From positions 68,991 through 132,990 of the forward strand of contig CAXSHL010000003.1 in assembly GCA_964237315.1 (NCBI GenBank): 64,000 nt of DNA, written 5' to 3'. This DNA comes from Nocardioides_B sp964237315. Its GTDB lineage: Bacteria > Actinomycetota > Actinomycetes > Propionibacteriales > Nocardioidaceae. Below are positions 33,190 through 41,969 of the stretch, piece after piece; position 1 is the stretch's first letter; each line of letters opens with the position of its first letter. A program made the translations under genes and the position numbers. Under the pieces are notes generated by a model. That model did not search any database and was not told where the DNA came from. It saw nothing but the letters and a program-made list of their open reading frames with translations.

Positions 33190-35064
33190 ATGTCTGAGTT
33201 CGTGGAGGAGACCAGTGCTGACGCCTCCGTCCCGGGCGCCGTGCTCGAGGCGACACGTGCACTCCTGAGGGCGTCGACGGCCGCGGACGCCAAGCAGATC
33301 GGCGAGGAGCTGGTCCGTGCGCTCGGTGGCGACCTTGCCACGTCCGGCACGGAGACCGGCAGGGTGATCCCTGCCGACATCTCGTTCGGCGTCGGTGAGC
33401 CGTTGTTGCCGGCGGCGCCGCCGGGCAGTGCCGCACGGTCCTTGATCGAGCGGCACCTGCCGCCGTACCTGCTCGACGCCAACCACGTGCTGGAGCTGAG
33501 CCTGCGTGGCGAGCGGCTGGCGGAGTCCGCCTCCACGGACCCCCTGACCGGGTTGCCGAACCGTCGCATGATCGACCGGGCGCTCGGCAGGCTCGCAGGC
33601 GGCGACGCGGTGGTCATCGTCGACCTGGACCACTTCAAGCAGGTGAACGACGAGTTCGGCCACACTACGGGCGACGTCGTCCTTCGGGCCTTCGGGAGTG
33701 TGCTCCGCGGCGCCGCACGGGGACGTGACGTGGTCGGCCGGTTCGGCGGTGAGGAGTTCGTCGCCGTTCTCGAGGCCCCCGGTGCCGGCCCCGACGCGTT
33801 CCTCGAGCGGCTCAGGGCCGAGTGGGTGGCCGTCCGGCCGCTGCCTGTCTCGTTCTCGGCTGGGGTGGCTCGATCGGTCGGTGACCCGGACGAGACCATC
33901 GCTGCGGCGGATGCGGCCCTGTACGACGCCAAGGACGCCGGACGTGACCAGTGGCGCTGGGCCACCGCCGGCGTGACGTCGACCGCCCACGCGCCGACCG
34001 ACTACGTCGCGCCATACCTGAGTGAGGCGGTGGTCGGCAGACGGCGGCCCGCGATCCGTCTCGCGATCGATCTTCTCGACAGCCGGGTGGCGCCTTCGGC
34101 GATCGTCGAGGACCTCCTCGCAGCAGCACAACGAGAGGTCGGCGAACGGTGGCAGCGCAACGAGCTGACAGCGGCTGACGAGCACCTGGCGACGGGGGTC
34201 ACCGGCGCCGCCCTCGACGCGCTCGCCGGGGAGAGCACCCGACCCGGCAGCAGCGGCCTCACGGTCATCACCTGCGCGGAGGGGGACTGGCACTCCCTCG
34301 CCGCCCAGATGTTCGGGGCCTCGCTGCGCTCGTACGGGGTGGGTGTGCGAGTCCTCGGTGCATCGACGCCGGCCGAGGTCGTCGCAGAGTTCCTCGGCCG
34401 CTCCGAGGGGGACTCGCTCGCGGTCTCGTGCAGCCTGGCGATGTTCTTCCCCGGGGCGGTGCGCCTGGCGGACGCCGCCCACCGGCAGGGGATCCCGGTG
34501 ATGATGGGTGGTCGGGCCTTCGGCACCGAACCTCTCCGAGCCCGCTCGCGCGCCTCGCAGCTGGGCGCGGACGCCTGGGCGGCGTCCGCTCGTGAGGCCG
34601 CCGACGTCCTGGCGGGCTGGCGGGCGGACCCGCCACCCGTCGACGCGGCACCGAGACCGGTCGACCCGGTGGCGTCCCGCCTGACCAGGGAGGCGGACGC
34701 GCTGGCGGTCGCCGCGCTCTCGGGCCTCGCGGCCGCCTTCTCCGCGACTGCCACCTACGACCAGGCCATCGACCAGGCCATGCTGGACAGCACTATGGAG
34801 GAGCTCGGCCATGTGGTGCGGTTCCTCGGCGCCGCCATGATGGTGGACGACCTCACCGTCCTCACCGACTTCCTCAGCTGGTTGCAGGACCTGCTGGCGC
34901 ACCGCGGGGTCCCGTCCCTCGTCCTGGTCGCAGGCCTCCAGGCGCTCCACCCGCTGGTGGAGGAGGTCGGGGCGGAGGCCGCGGCGCTGCTGGAGCTCGG
35001 TCGGCGGAGCCTGGCCGACGACCCGTCCGAGCCTCCCCTGCCGTTGGGCCGGGTCGATCCCTAG
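33190..35064 (+). CDS. Diguanylate cyclase (GGDEF) fused to a cobalamin-binding domain
   Basis: 624 aa. Residues 115-265 are a GGDEF domain: STDPLTGLPNRRMIDRALG, VIVDLDHFKQVNDEFGHTTG, and the active loop RFGGEEF (186-190), so c-di-GMP synthesis is expected. No RxxD inhibitory site is evident before it. Residues about 280-355 form a helical cap with the Wx9EH motif (W321, E331, H332; ERWQRNELTAADEHLATG), as in CarH-type B12-binding caps. The Rossmann-like B12 domain follows with GDWHSLAAQMFGASLRSYG (D366, H368), a form of DxHxxG. A further helical domain of about 150 aa ends the protein. CarH-type modules bind adenosylcobalamin and respond to light, so this may be a light- or B12-gated diguanylate cyclase. 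That coupling is inference. Confidence 0.85.
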   Translation: MSEFVEETSADASVPGAVLEATRALLRASTAADAKQIGEELVRALGGDLATSGTETGRVIPADISFGVGEPLLPAAPPGSAARSLIERHLPPYLLDANHVLELSLRGERLAESASTDPLTGLPNRRMIDRALGRLAGGDAVVIVDLDHFKQVNDEFGHTTGDVVLRAFGSVLRGAARGRDVVGRFGGEEFVAVLEAPGAGPDAFLERLRAEWVAVRPLPVSFSAGVARSVGDPDETIAAADAALYDAKDAGRDQWRWATAGVTSTAHAPTDYVAPYLSEAVVGRRRPAIRLAIDLLDSRVAPSAIVEDLLAAAQREVGERWQRNELTAADEHLATGVTGAALDALAGESTRPGSSGLTVITCAEGDWHSLAAQMFGASLRSYGVGVRVLGASTPAEVVAEFLGRSEGDSLAVSCSLAMFFPGAVRLADAAHRQGIPVMMGGRAFGTEPLRARSRASQLGADAWAASAREAADVLAGWRADPPPVDAAPRPVDPVASRLTREADALAVAALSGLAAAFSATATYDQAIDQAMLDSTMEELGHVVRFLGAAMMVDDLTVLTDFLSWLQDLLAHRGVPSLVLVAGLQALHPLVEEVGAEAAALLELGRRSLADDPSEPPLPLGRVDP

Positions 35065-35561
35065 TCGTCGGACCCGTGCGGCCGACGCCGACTGCCGGAC
35101 CGACGAGCCTGGATCGCCGCCATCAGGAAGAGCACGCCTCCAAGGGCGAACCACGGGTTCCAGAGGACGAGGCTCCACCTGGTCTCCAGTGGACCGACGC
35201 TTGCTCGCACTCCAGCGATGTCCGTGGCAAGGAGCAGCTCCACCGCGGCGCCTCGGATCGCGAGGCCGAGTCCGACGATGCCGAGCAGTGCGGTCGCCGC
35301 GCGACGCTGGCGCTCGGACCCCCGCGGGCTCTGCGTGGCGGCGATGACAGCGATCCCGACCAGGAGGAGGAGCGCGACGCCGAACAGGCCGAGGACGACG
35401 AAGCTCGCCGGCCGACGCTCGGCCAGGTCCCGGCCAGCCGACGAGGCGAGACCCATCGAGCCGCCGAGCGCCCAGAACAGGTGCACGCAGGCGAAGGAGC
35501 CGCACCACATCGCTGCGGCGACCGCCGCCACGCTCCACCGTCGGGAGGGCCGGCTGTCCAT
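35061..35561 (-). CDS. DUF3995-like membrane protein
   Basis: 166 aa with four membrane helices. The first contains VAAVAAAMWCGSFACVHLFW followed by ALGGSMGLASSAG, as in DUF3995; later helices include VVLGLFGVALLLLVGIAVIA and WSLVLWNPWFALGGVLFLMA. The C-terminus is basic. Its stop overlaps the convergent GGDEF gene stop by 4 bp. No function is known for this family. Confidence 0.75.
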   Translation of the reverse strand: MDSRPSRRWSVAAVAAAMWCGSFACVHLFWALGGSMGLASSAGRDLAERRPASFVVLGLFGVALLLLVGIAVIAATQSPRGSERQRRAATALLGIVGLGLAIRGAAVELLLATDIAGVRASVGPLETRWSLVLWNPWFALGGVLFLMAAIQARRSGSRRRPHGSDD

Positions 35562-35709
35562 GACGTGGAAAGGTACGTCACTCGAGGCCGCGACGACCTC
35601 ACCGCCGTGTGGGGAGCTGGATGCTGTCGCGTTTCGGCTCGGCTAACGGAGCACCTGCATGGTTGTCAGATGATTCCGCAGCCGCTGGATCCAACGTGTA
35701 GGAGGACGA
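35562..35709. other. Divergent intergenic region before the aromatic cluster
   Basis: 148 bp between the DUF3995 gene and the carboxymuconolactone-decarboxylase-like gene, presumably holding both promoters. GTAGGAGG at its right end is the ribosome-binding site for ATG 35710. I see no clear dyad. Confidence 0.4.
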
Positions 35710-36294
35710 ATGGCCCTGGTATCCCCACGCACCGTCGACGAGGCCGCCGACATCGACCGACCGGCCCTCGACGCTGGTGTAGGCGCCTACGGTCAGGTTC
35801 TCAACACCTGGGGAGCGATCCTCAACAGCCCGGGTCTCTTCGCCGCCTACCTGCCGTTCCTGCGCCAGGTGAACGGGCCCGGGGCGCTCGACCAACGCGT
35901 CAAGGAGCTGTCGGCTGTTCGCGTCGCGATCCTGAACCACTGCGAGTACACCACCAGCCACCGCATCACATCGGCGCTGGCTCAGGGCATTCCAGAAGAC
36001 GACATCACCGCTGCTGCGACAGGTTCGGGCGCGGGGCTCAGCGAGCGTGAGCGCGCGGCGTTGGACCTGGCGGAGCAGCTGACCACGGAGGTTCCTCGAG
36101 TGTCGCGATCCGTGTCCAGGACGGGTGTGTCGACCGTGGTCCGCGAGCGAGCCGCGGAGCTGTTCGACGAGCGCGAGCTGGTCGAGCTGACCTTCGGCAT
36201 CAGCGTGTGGAACGCGTTGTCCCGGTTCCACCGGGTCATGGACTTCGAGCTCGACATGCCCGATCTCCCTACGGCCATCGCCGAGCTGCTCTGA
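35710..36294 (+). CDS. Carboxymuconolactone decarboxylase (CMD/AhpD-like) family protein
   Basis: 194 aa starting at ATG 35710 after GTAGGAGG. The CMD fold is shown by NTWGAILNSPGLFAAYLPFL, then VKELSAVRVAILNHCEYTTS. AhpD-type enzymes carry CxxC-x3-H here; this one has Cys, then Thr in place of the second Cys, followed by His (HCEYTTSH), so thiol peroxidase chemistry is unlikely. It heads the aromatic-catabolism region and may decarboxylate or isomerise a lactone-type intermediate. A strong terminator follows. Confidence 0.85.
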   Translation: MALVSPRTVDEAADIDRPALDAGVGAYGQVLNTWGAILNSPGLFAAYLPFLRQVNGPGALDQRVKELSAVRVAILNHCEYTTSHRITSALAQGIPEDDITAAATGSGAGLSERERAALDLAEQLTTEVPRVSRSVSRTGVSTVVRERAAELFDERELVELTFGISVWNALSRFHRVMDFELDMPDLPTAIAELL

Positions 36295-36300
36295 GCGGAT

Positions 36301-36336
36301 CTGCGACCGCGCGATCCTCTGGTCGCGCGGTCGCAG
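36301..36336. terminator. Bidirectional hairpin terminator
   Basis: A perfect 14-bp stem, CTGCGACCGCGCGA / TCGCGCGGTCGCAG, with an 8-base loop, sits in the 53-bp gap between the convergent genes ending at 36294 and 36348. No T tract is present, as is common in GC-rich actinobacteria. Confidence 0.8.
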
Positions 36337-36347
36337 TCCAGGCGCCT

Positions 36348-37226
36348 CTAGGACCTCTGGCCGGCGTCGCGCTGCAGCTTGAGCAGGAGCGCCATGAAGT
36401 CGAGGTCCGCATACCCCGAGGAGATCGCGGCCTGCAGGAGCTGCTGCACCTGCGCAGTGACCGGAAGCGGCACCCCGGCCTGGGCCGCGGCCTCGAGCGC
36501 CAGGTCCACATCCTTGCGCATCAGGCGGGTGGTGAACGTCGATCGGTAGTCGTCGGCGATCAGGGGGGCGGACTTGTAGGCCACGAACGGCGACCCGACC
36601 GCGGAGGCGCCCACGACCTCGAGGAGGGTGGCCCGATCGATCCCGTGACCCTCCGCCAGGGCGATGCACTCGGCCAACAGCTCCGCGGTTCCGGCGATCA
36701 TCAGGTTCAGCGCCAACTTGATGATGCGTGCGCTCTCCCCGTCACCGGCGTAGAGGACACGAGCGCCGATGTCGCTCAACAGCTCGAGAGCCTCGTCGAA
36801 GACGTCTCGCGGACCAGAGGCCACGATCGTGAGCTTTCCTGCCCGCACCACACCAGGGTTCCCACTGACCGGAGCGCGCAGATACCTCAACCCCACGGCC
36901 TCGGCCGACCGGGCCACCTCTCGCGACGCGTCCGCGGAGACGGTGCTCATGTCGATGAGGAGCTTCCCGCCTGCCTCACCGGACACCGCCAAGCCGTCTT
37001 TCCCGAGAGCGATCTGCGTCAGGGCACTCGAGTCCGCCAGCATGGTCACGGCCACGTCGCACTCGGCCCACGCATCAGCGCGAGAAACTTCACGGGCACC
37101 CATCGCAAGCAGGTCGTCGGCCTTCCCGGGGCTCCGGTTCCACACCGTCACCTGATGACCCCCGGTGATGAGCCGCTCGGCGATCGCCGACCCCATCTGA
37201 CCCAGTCCGAGAACACACACCTTCAT
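36348..37226 (-). CDS. 3-hydroxyisobutyrate dehydrogenase-family oxidoreductase
   Basis: 292 aa from ATG 37226, where the Rossmann motif starts at once: MKVCVLGLGQMGSAIAERLI. VWNRSPGKADDLLAMGARE follows; Arg after Asn indicates NADP(H). The family's substrate block is LRAPVSGNPGVVRAGKLTIV and the catalytic Lys lies in SARIIKLALNLMIAGTAEL. Members oxidise beta-hydroxy acids or reduce semialdehydes. The neighbouring ring-cleavage genes suggest a downstream aliphatic intermediate, but this is inference. It is divergent from the bicupin gene. Confidence 0.9.
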   Translation of the reverse strand: MKVCVLGLGQMGSAIAERLITGGHQVTVWNRSPGKADDLLAMGAREVSRADAWAECDVAVTMLADSSALTQIALGKDGLAVSGEAGGKLLIDMSTVSADASREVARSAEAVGLRYLRAPVSGNPGVVRAGKLTIVASGPRDVFDEALELLSDIGARVLYAGDGESARIIKLALNLMIAGTAELLAECIALAEGHGIDRATLLEVVGASAVGSPFVAYKSAPLIADDYRSTFTTRLMRKDVDLALEAAAQAGVPLPVTAQVQQLLQAAISSGYADLDFMALLLKLQRDAGQRS

Positions 37227-37259
37227 CTTCGCTCCTGTCTCGATGTACGTACTGGTCGA

Positions 37260-37282
37260 CACTCTGGGCAAAGCGTAGAGTG
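37260..37282. promoter_or_regulatory. Inverted repeat in the dehydrogenase/bicupin divergent promoter
   Basis: CACTCT (37260-37265) and AGAGTG (37277-37282) form a 6-bp dyad with an 11-base centre, midway between the starts at 37226 and 37321. A regulator bound here could control both genes. Confidence 0.4.
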
Positions 37283-37320
37283 CCACTTAACACGTCGCCC
37301 GTAGCTGATCAAGGGGTCAC

Positions 37321-38226
37321 ATGCCGCAGAGTCTGCGCCCGCCACGAACCTCGAGCGTTCATCGCCGTGCCGATGTGGCCTACGAGCCTGATCATCCGAG
37401 CGAGCCCGGTTCGGGCGTTCGGGTGGCCGCCCTGCTCCAGCCGGCGCAAGGCGCCCAGCACCTGTCGGTCGCCCTCGTGGCCCTGGAGCCGGGAGCGCAG
37501 GTCCGTGGGCACATGCACCCCTTCGAGGAGTCGTTCTTCGTCCTCGCCGGAGAACCACACGTGCGGATCGGAGACAGCGCCTTCGAGCTGGCGGTGCACG
37601 ACTTCGGAATGGTGCCCACGGCGTACGGGCACGCGTGGAGCAACCCCGGCGACACGCCGGTCGAGCTGCTGAGGATCCATGCTCCTCAACCCAGGCCCAT
37701 CGCAGGACGCGGCGCCTGGGGCGCCTATGACCACCCCGGCACGCTCCCGCCGGACCACGGTCGTCGAGTCGACGAGGTCGACCCCACGCATCACTACGTC
37801 GGACACTTCGAGGAGTCCGACATGGCGCCTCCTGGCTCCATCTCGATGCCGGGCTACCACGGCGCGCACGTGCAGAACGTCCAGATCAGGATGATGGTGG
37901 ACGAGCTGATAGGCGCTGTGCACCACACCACGTTCATCGTCCAGTTCACTCCTTCTGGCAAGGCCGGCGGTGCCGCGAAGGAGCGCTTCCATCCCTTCGA
38001 GGAGATCTACTACCTGATGTCCGGCGACGCGCGAGCCTCGTTCGACGGGGAGGAGATCGACGTCCACGCCGGTGACCTCGTCTTTGCGCCCGTCGGTGCC
38101 TCGCACGGCTTCTCGCCCATCGGGGACCAGCCCGTTCGATGGATCGAGGCCCAGTCGCCACTGCCTCCTCGAGCACACGGCTTCACCTTCCACAGCGACT
38201 GGATCCGGCACGAGGTCCTGGGCTGA
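37321..38226 (+). CDS. Bicupin protein
   Basis: 301 aa with two cupin modules. The first has VRGHMHPFEESFFVLAGEPH and MVPTAYGHAWSNPG (metal-ligand His, His, Glu, then His); the second has KERFHPFEEIYYLMSGDARA and VFAPVGASHGFSP. The layout resembles (S)-ureidoglycine aminohydrolase-like and other metal-dependent bicupins, some of which are ring-cleaving dioxygenases. The start codon ATG 37321 has weak Shine-Dalgarno support (AAGGGG). Its place in the aromatic cluster suggests a metal-dependent step on a catabolic intermediate. Confidence 0.85.
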   Translation: MPQSLRPPRTSSVHRRADVAYEPDHPSEPGSGVRVAALLQPAQGAQHLSVALVALEPGAQVRGHMHPFEESFFVLAGEPHVRIGDSAFELAVHDFGMVPTAYGHAWSNPGDTPVELLRIHAPQPRPIAGRGAWGAYDHPGTLPPDHGRRVDEVDPTHHYVGHFEESDMAPPGSISMPGYHGAHVQNVQIRMMVDELIGAVHHTTFIVQFTPSGKAGGAAKERFHPFEEIYYLMSGDARASFDGEEIDVHAGDLVFAPVGASHGFSPIGDQPVRWIEAQSPLPPRAHGFTFHSDWIRHEVLG

Positions 38227-38238
38227 CGAACGACGGGA

Positions 38239-38778
38239 TCAGTTCCGCGACGCCTGCGGCAGCCTGTGCTCATGAGCCGTGGGTGAGCAGATCTCCGAGA
38301 AGCGCCGCGAGAAGTAGACGAGCGGCTCGGCCTCGGCAATGTGACCGCAGTCGGCGATGTCGCCGATGAAGATGGTGTGGTCCCCACCCGGAAGAGCCGC
38401 CGACACGTTGCACACGAAGTGAGCGATCGCGTCGTCGATCACGGGAAGGTCGTATCCCGCCCGCAGCGCGACGTCGGCGAACTTGTCCACGCCGGGCGTG
38501 GCGAACCTGCAGGCGAGGTCTTCGGCACCTGAGCCCAGGACGTTGACCACGAAACGGCCCGACGTCGAGATCGCGGCGTGCGTCGAGAGGTCCGTCCTGA
38601 CGCAGATCAGCAGCTGCAAGGGGTCCAGCGACAGGGACGCCACGGCGCTGGCGGTCATGCCGGCTGGGCCGGCTTCGGTGCTGGTCGTGATGACCGTCAC
38701 GCCCGTCGCGAAGTGCGAGATCGCCCCGCGGAAAGCGGCACTGAGGTCCGTGGTCGGTCGCTCGAGCGTCTGCATCAT
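38239..38778 (-). CDS. Flavin reductase (HpaC-like, two-component monooxygenase reductase)
   Basis: 179 aa. The FMN-binding split barrel is recognisable from FRGAISHFATGVTVITTSTE, then GMTASAVASLSLDPLQLLIC and TSGRFVVNVLGSGAEDLACR. GDHTIFIGDIADCGHIAEAE and PLVYFSRRF close the fold. Such enzymes use NADH to reduce free FAD/FMN for HpaB-type monooxygenases, and one is encoded at 42828-44354. ATG 38778 or 38775 may be used; GAGGAG lies just upstream. The motif GTTATTTCCGGGGAAAC in its upstream region is shared with the operon starting at 46004. Confidence 0.9.
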   Translation of the reverse strand: MMQTLERPTTDLSAAFRGAISHFATGVTVITTSTEAGPAGMTASAVASLSLDPLQLLICVRTDLSTHAAISTSGRFVVNVLGSGAEDLACRFATPGVDKFADVALRAGYDLPVIDDAIAHFVCNVSAALPGGDHTIFIGDIADCGHIAEAEPLVYFSRRFSEICSPTAHEHRLPQASRN

Positions 38779-38832
38779 TGTCTCCTCGTGTTCAGCGGTG
38801 AGTGGGTGATACCCGAGGATGGCGCACGAGCC

Positions 38833-38849
38833 GTTATTTCCGGGGAAAC
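38833..38849. promoter_or_regulatory. Motif shared by the flavin reductase and monooxygenase operon promoters, copy 1
   Basis: GTTATTTCCGGGGAAAC, 55 bp before the flavin reductase start, contains the dyad TTTCC-GG-GGAAA. Thirteen of 17 bases equal the copy at 46029. Confidence 0.5.
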
Positions 38850-38859
38850 ACTGCCCGCC

Positions 38860-41800
38860 TCATGAGCGCAGGCGGGTGACTTGTCGCTGCACGTCAGCCG
38901 AGGGAGGGACGCCCAGCTCGCGCATCACGCTCACGTAGCGTTGGTAGGTGGCGAGCACGCCGTCGTCGGTGCCGCTCGCACCAGCGATCGCGATCCGCAG
39001 CTGCCAGGCCTCCTCACGGTAGGGATCATCACGAAGGACCGAGTCAAGGGCGTTGTTCGCCTCCCAGTACCGCCCGAGACGAAACGCGACGTGCGCGAGG
39101 TCGAGTCGGGCGTGCAGGATGCGGTCAGTGAGCTCTGCCCGTCTCGCGTCGACCCAGATGCCGGTGAAGCTGGCCAGGAACGGCCCTTCGTCGGTCCGCG
39201 CGAGTGCCTCCATGAGCGTGGCGAGCTTCGTCTCTGCAGGCTGTCGGCCGGCCAGGTCGATGGTGCGCAACACCTGCTCCGAGGTCCCCACGACGATGTC
39301 CGCACTGGGGATCCTCAGGACGTCACCGTCGAGCGTGGGAACCAGGGCCTTCGGGAGGATCTCCCTCAGCCGGTAGACGGCCTGGCGAAGATAGCTTCGC
39401 GCGGCTGGTTCGCTTCGCGAGCGGAACAGCCCGTCCAAGAGCTCCTGACGCGAGACGGCGCGCTCGGGGGACGCCAGCAGTCGGGCGGTGAGCTCGGTGC
39501 TCTTGCGCAGCTTGGGGGTGACGTCACGCCCCTCGAGCAACAGGCGTGGCTCACCGAACTCCTCCAGCACCAGCTGGGGACCCCGGGTCGCGACAGAGAA
39601 CGCTCCGCGTCGCCTCGAGAGCACGTTGACCAGCTCGTGCCACCGAGCGTCCCGGTGCTGCTCGGTGTCGGCACCGCGGACGGCGACATCGGGAACGTCC
39701 TCGAGCGCAGCCAGCAACAGGTGGGTGGAGCCGACCCGGTCTGCGGCGGCGAGCGCGAGGTGGGCGGCCTCGTCGGCCGCATCCTCGGCCCCGACCTGCC
39801 AGCTCGCCTCCGAGAGGTACGTCGCAGCCGTGCCGAGATGAAGGCGATGATCGTTGCGCTGCATGCTTCGAACGGTCTCCGCCAACAGCTCGTGCGCGAC
39901 GTCGGACTCCTTCAGGCGCAGATGGCACACTCCTCGCCACAGGTGCTCGAGCTCTCGGGTGAACGAGTGCTCCTCCGCTCCCGCGTCACGTGCTTCTGCG
40001 AGCGCCGTCAGGGCTGCCGCGGCATCGTGCTCGAGCTGGAGGTGCAGGCGGGCCTCTGCCAGCCGAAGCAGGACCGGGTAGAGGCGAGACCCGGTGCGGG
40101 ACTGAAGGCTCCACCCGTCACGGATCGCCGCCCAGGCATCGCTCGGCCGACCGAGGTCGACCATCAGCTCGGCGGCGTCCAGGCCGTGGAGCCACAGTGA
40201 CGGTGGCTTGCTCCCCTGCGCGCCGTACAGCTCCATGGCACGTTCGATCTGGCCGGTGGCCCGGAGCGCGGCGACGACCCATGGAGCCCCCACAGCCGAG
40301 CGCCAGGGTCCGTGCACGTCCGGGTCGCTCAGGCCCTCGAGCCGACCACGCGTGTAGGCGATGCGCATCAGGAGTCCCTCGAGGGGGCCCAGCGGAGTCG
40401 TCGCGTACACAGGGAAGTCACCTGGCGCCGAGTCCCGGCTGAGGCTCAGGAGGGCGTCCACGATCTCCCGGCCTCGCCCTGGTCGAACCAGCGCAGCGAC
40501 CTCCTCGGCCGCCTGCAGCCCGCGGACGTGCCAGAGGCACCACGTCACCAGCACGAGCATCTCGTCATGACGATCATCTGACCGGCCCGAGACCTCCCGC
40601 AGCCACGCGGGCCCGCTCCTCTCGAGCAGCTCGACGCCACGCGTCGGCTGCTCGAGTCCGATGGCGACGCGCAGCACGGAGACGGCGACCGCGGGCTCCG
40701 GCCCGCGCATCGCCATGGGAAAGGCGTCAAGCCAGCGCGCCGCGGACTCGAGATCCATCCGGTCCACGAGGACAGGCAGGAGGTCCTTCGCGATGCGCCA
40801 GGCCTGGTCCACCTCGCCGAGCAGCAACAGCACGTCGGCTGCCTCCTCGAGCTCGCCCTTGGCCTTCAAGAGCTCGGCAAGGCTCGCGCGGAGCTGGGCG
40901 AGATGACTGCTGTCCAACCCCTCGAGACGTGCCAGCAGGTGGTCGCGGAGCAGAGGAGCCACGACGAAGGTGTCCTGGTCCGACCACGTGATCGGCAGGT
41001 GCCGGCGACTCAGCGCCGTCATGACACGACCAGCATTCGCCACCCCCAGGGCGACCGCCTCTGACCGCGTCACCTCAGGGAGGAGGCTCGTCCGGACGAG
41101 CAGCTCCCGCTCGTCCTCCGGGAGCGCTCCGAGAACCTGTGCCGACAGGTAGTCGTACATGCGCCCGGGCTGGAGGTTCACCTCGGTCCGGTCGTCGAAG
41201 AGGACGCCGGTCACCCAGCCTCCGGCCCGGCGAACCGCCTCGTGCGGATCCACGTGCGGCAGGTCCGCTGCCTCGAGCGCGCGAGCGGCTTCGTCGTCGG
41301 TGAAGGCCAGCTGCTCGTCGGATATGTTCACCACGGCGGGCAGGTCGGTCGTGCTGAACGCCAGCGGAAGACGCTCCCTCGAGATGAGGACGAGCGCGAT
41401 CCCAGCAGGAAGATACTGGGCGAGCGCGGTGAGCGCCGTCATGGCGGGATCGCTCGAGAAGACCCGGTCGACGTTGTCGCACACGAGGATCAGGTTGCTG
41501 CCGTACAAGCTCTCCGCGAGCAGGCCCGCCGCCTCCGCGACAGGCAGACCGGCCGCGAGAGCGTCGGTCGCCACACCGTCGGCCTCCGGAGCGTGAGGTG
41601 TCGCTGCCGCCTCCAGGTAGAGGAGCAGCCGACCGGCCGCGCTCTCGCTGCCGTCCAGCGAGATCCACGCGACCGGCCGGCTCGATCCCTGCAGTGCTGC
41701 GGCGACGGCGGTCGACTTGCCGGAACCAGCGGCTCCGGTCACCGCCAGAAGGGAGTCCCGCGCCACGGCAGCCCGAATCAGGCCGTCGAGGCGTTCGCGA

Positions 41801-41886
41801 CCGGCGAGTCGCTCAGTCAGCCGGGGAGGCGACAGCTTGCGGGCTATCACACTGCGGCTTGCTGAGCGACGCGGTTCGTTCATCAT
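38860..41886 (-). CDS. ATPase-SARP transcriptional regulator (MalT-like ATPase with C-terminal BTAD/OmpR-type DNA-binding domain)
   Basis: 1008 aa. It begins ARKLSPPRLTERLAGRERLD, like MalT, with Walker A LAVTGAAGSGKSTAVAAAL near residue 50 and RPVAWISLDGSES. The middle is helical repeats. The last 240 residues hold a winged-helix and bacterial transcriptional activation domain: LLASPERAVSRQELLDGLF, SYLRQAVYRLREILPKAL, then LGRYWEANNALDSVLRDDPY and ATYQRYVSVMRELGVPPSAD. This is the reverse of the usual SARP order, where the DNA-binding domain is N-terminal. Its position between the flavin reductase and the monooxygenase operon, on the same strand as both, makes it the probable activator of the pathway; the motif at 38833 and 46029 is a candidate target. 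Confidence 0.88.
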   Translation of the reverse strand: MMNEPRRSASRSVIARKLSPPRLTERLAGRERLDGLIRAAVARDSLLAVTGAAGSGKSTAVAAALQGSSRPVAWISLDGSESAAGRLLLYLEAAATPHAPEADGVATDALAAGLPVAEAAGLLAESLYGSNLILVCDNVDRVFSSDPAMTALTALAQYLPAGIALVLISRERLPLAFSTTDLPAVVNISDEQLAFTDDEAARALEAADLPHVDPHEAVRRAGGWVTGVLFDDRTEVNLQPGRMYDYLSAQVLGALPEDERELLVRTSLLPEVTRSEAVALGVANAGRVMTALSRRHLPITWSDQDTFVVAPLLRDHLLARLEGLDSSHLAQLRASLAELLKAKGELEEAADVLLLLGEVDQAWRIAKDLLPVLVDRMDLESAARWLDAFPMAMRGPEPAVAVSVLRVAIGLEQPTRGVELLERSGPAWLREVSGRSDDRHDEMLVLVTWCLWHVRGLQAAEEVAALVRPGRGREIVDALLSLSRDSAPGDFPVYATTPLGPLEGLLMRIAYTRGRLEGLSDPDVHGPWRSAVGAPWVVAALRATGQIERAMELYGAQGSKPPSLWLHGLDAAELMVDLGRPSDAWAAIRDGWSLQSRTGSRLYPVLLRLAEARLHLQLEHDAAAALTALAEARDAGAEEHSFTRELEHLWRGVCHLRLKESDVAHELLAETVRSMQRNDHRLHLGTAATYLSEASWQVGAEDAADEAAHLALAAADRVGSTHLLLAALEDVPDVAVRGADTEQHRDARWHELVNVLSRRRGAFSVATRGPQLVLEEFGEPRLLLEGRDVTPKLRKSTELTARLLASPERAVSRQELLDGLFRSRSEPAARSYLRQAVYRLREILPKALVPTLDGDVLRIPSADIVVGTSEQVLRTIDLAGRQPAETKLATLMEALARTDEGPFLASFTGIWVDARRAELTDRILHARLDLAHVAFRLGRYWEANNALDSVLRDDPYREEAWQLRIAIAGASGTDDGVLATYQRYVSVMRELGVPPSADVQRQVTRLRS

Positions 41887-41969
41887 CCAACCGCTCCTTG
41901 GGTCGAGACAACCTTAGGTCGGCGGCCAGACCCGCGCGACTGCCGCAACGACCGGACGGGCCAACGGAT

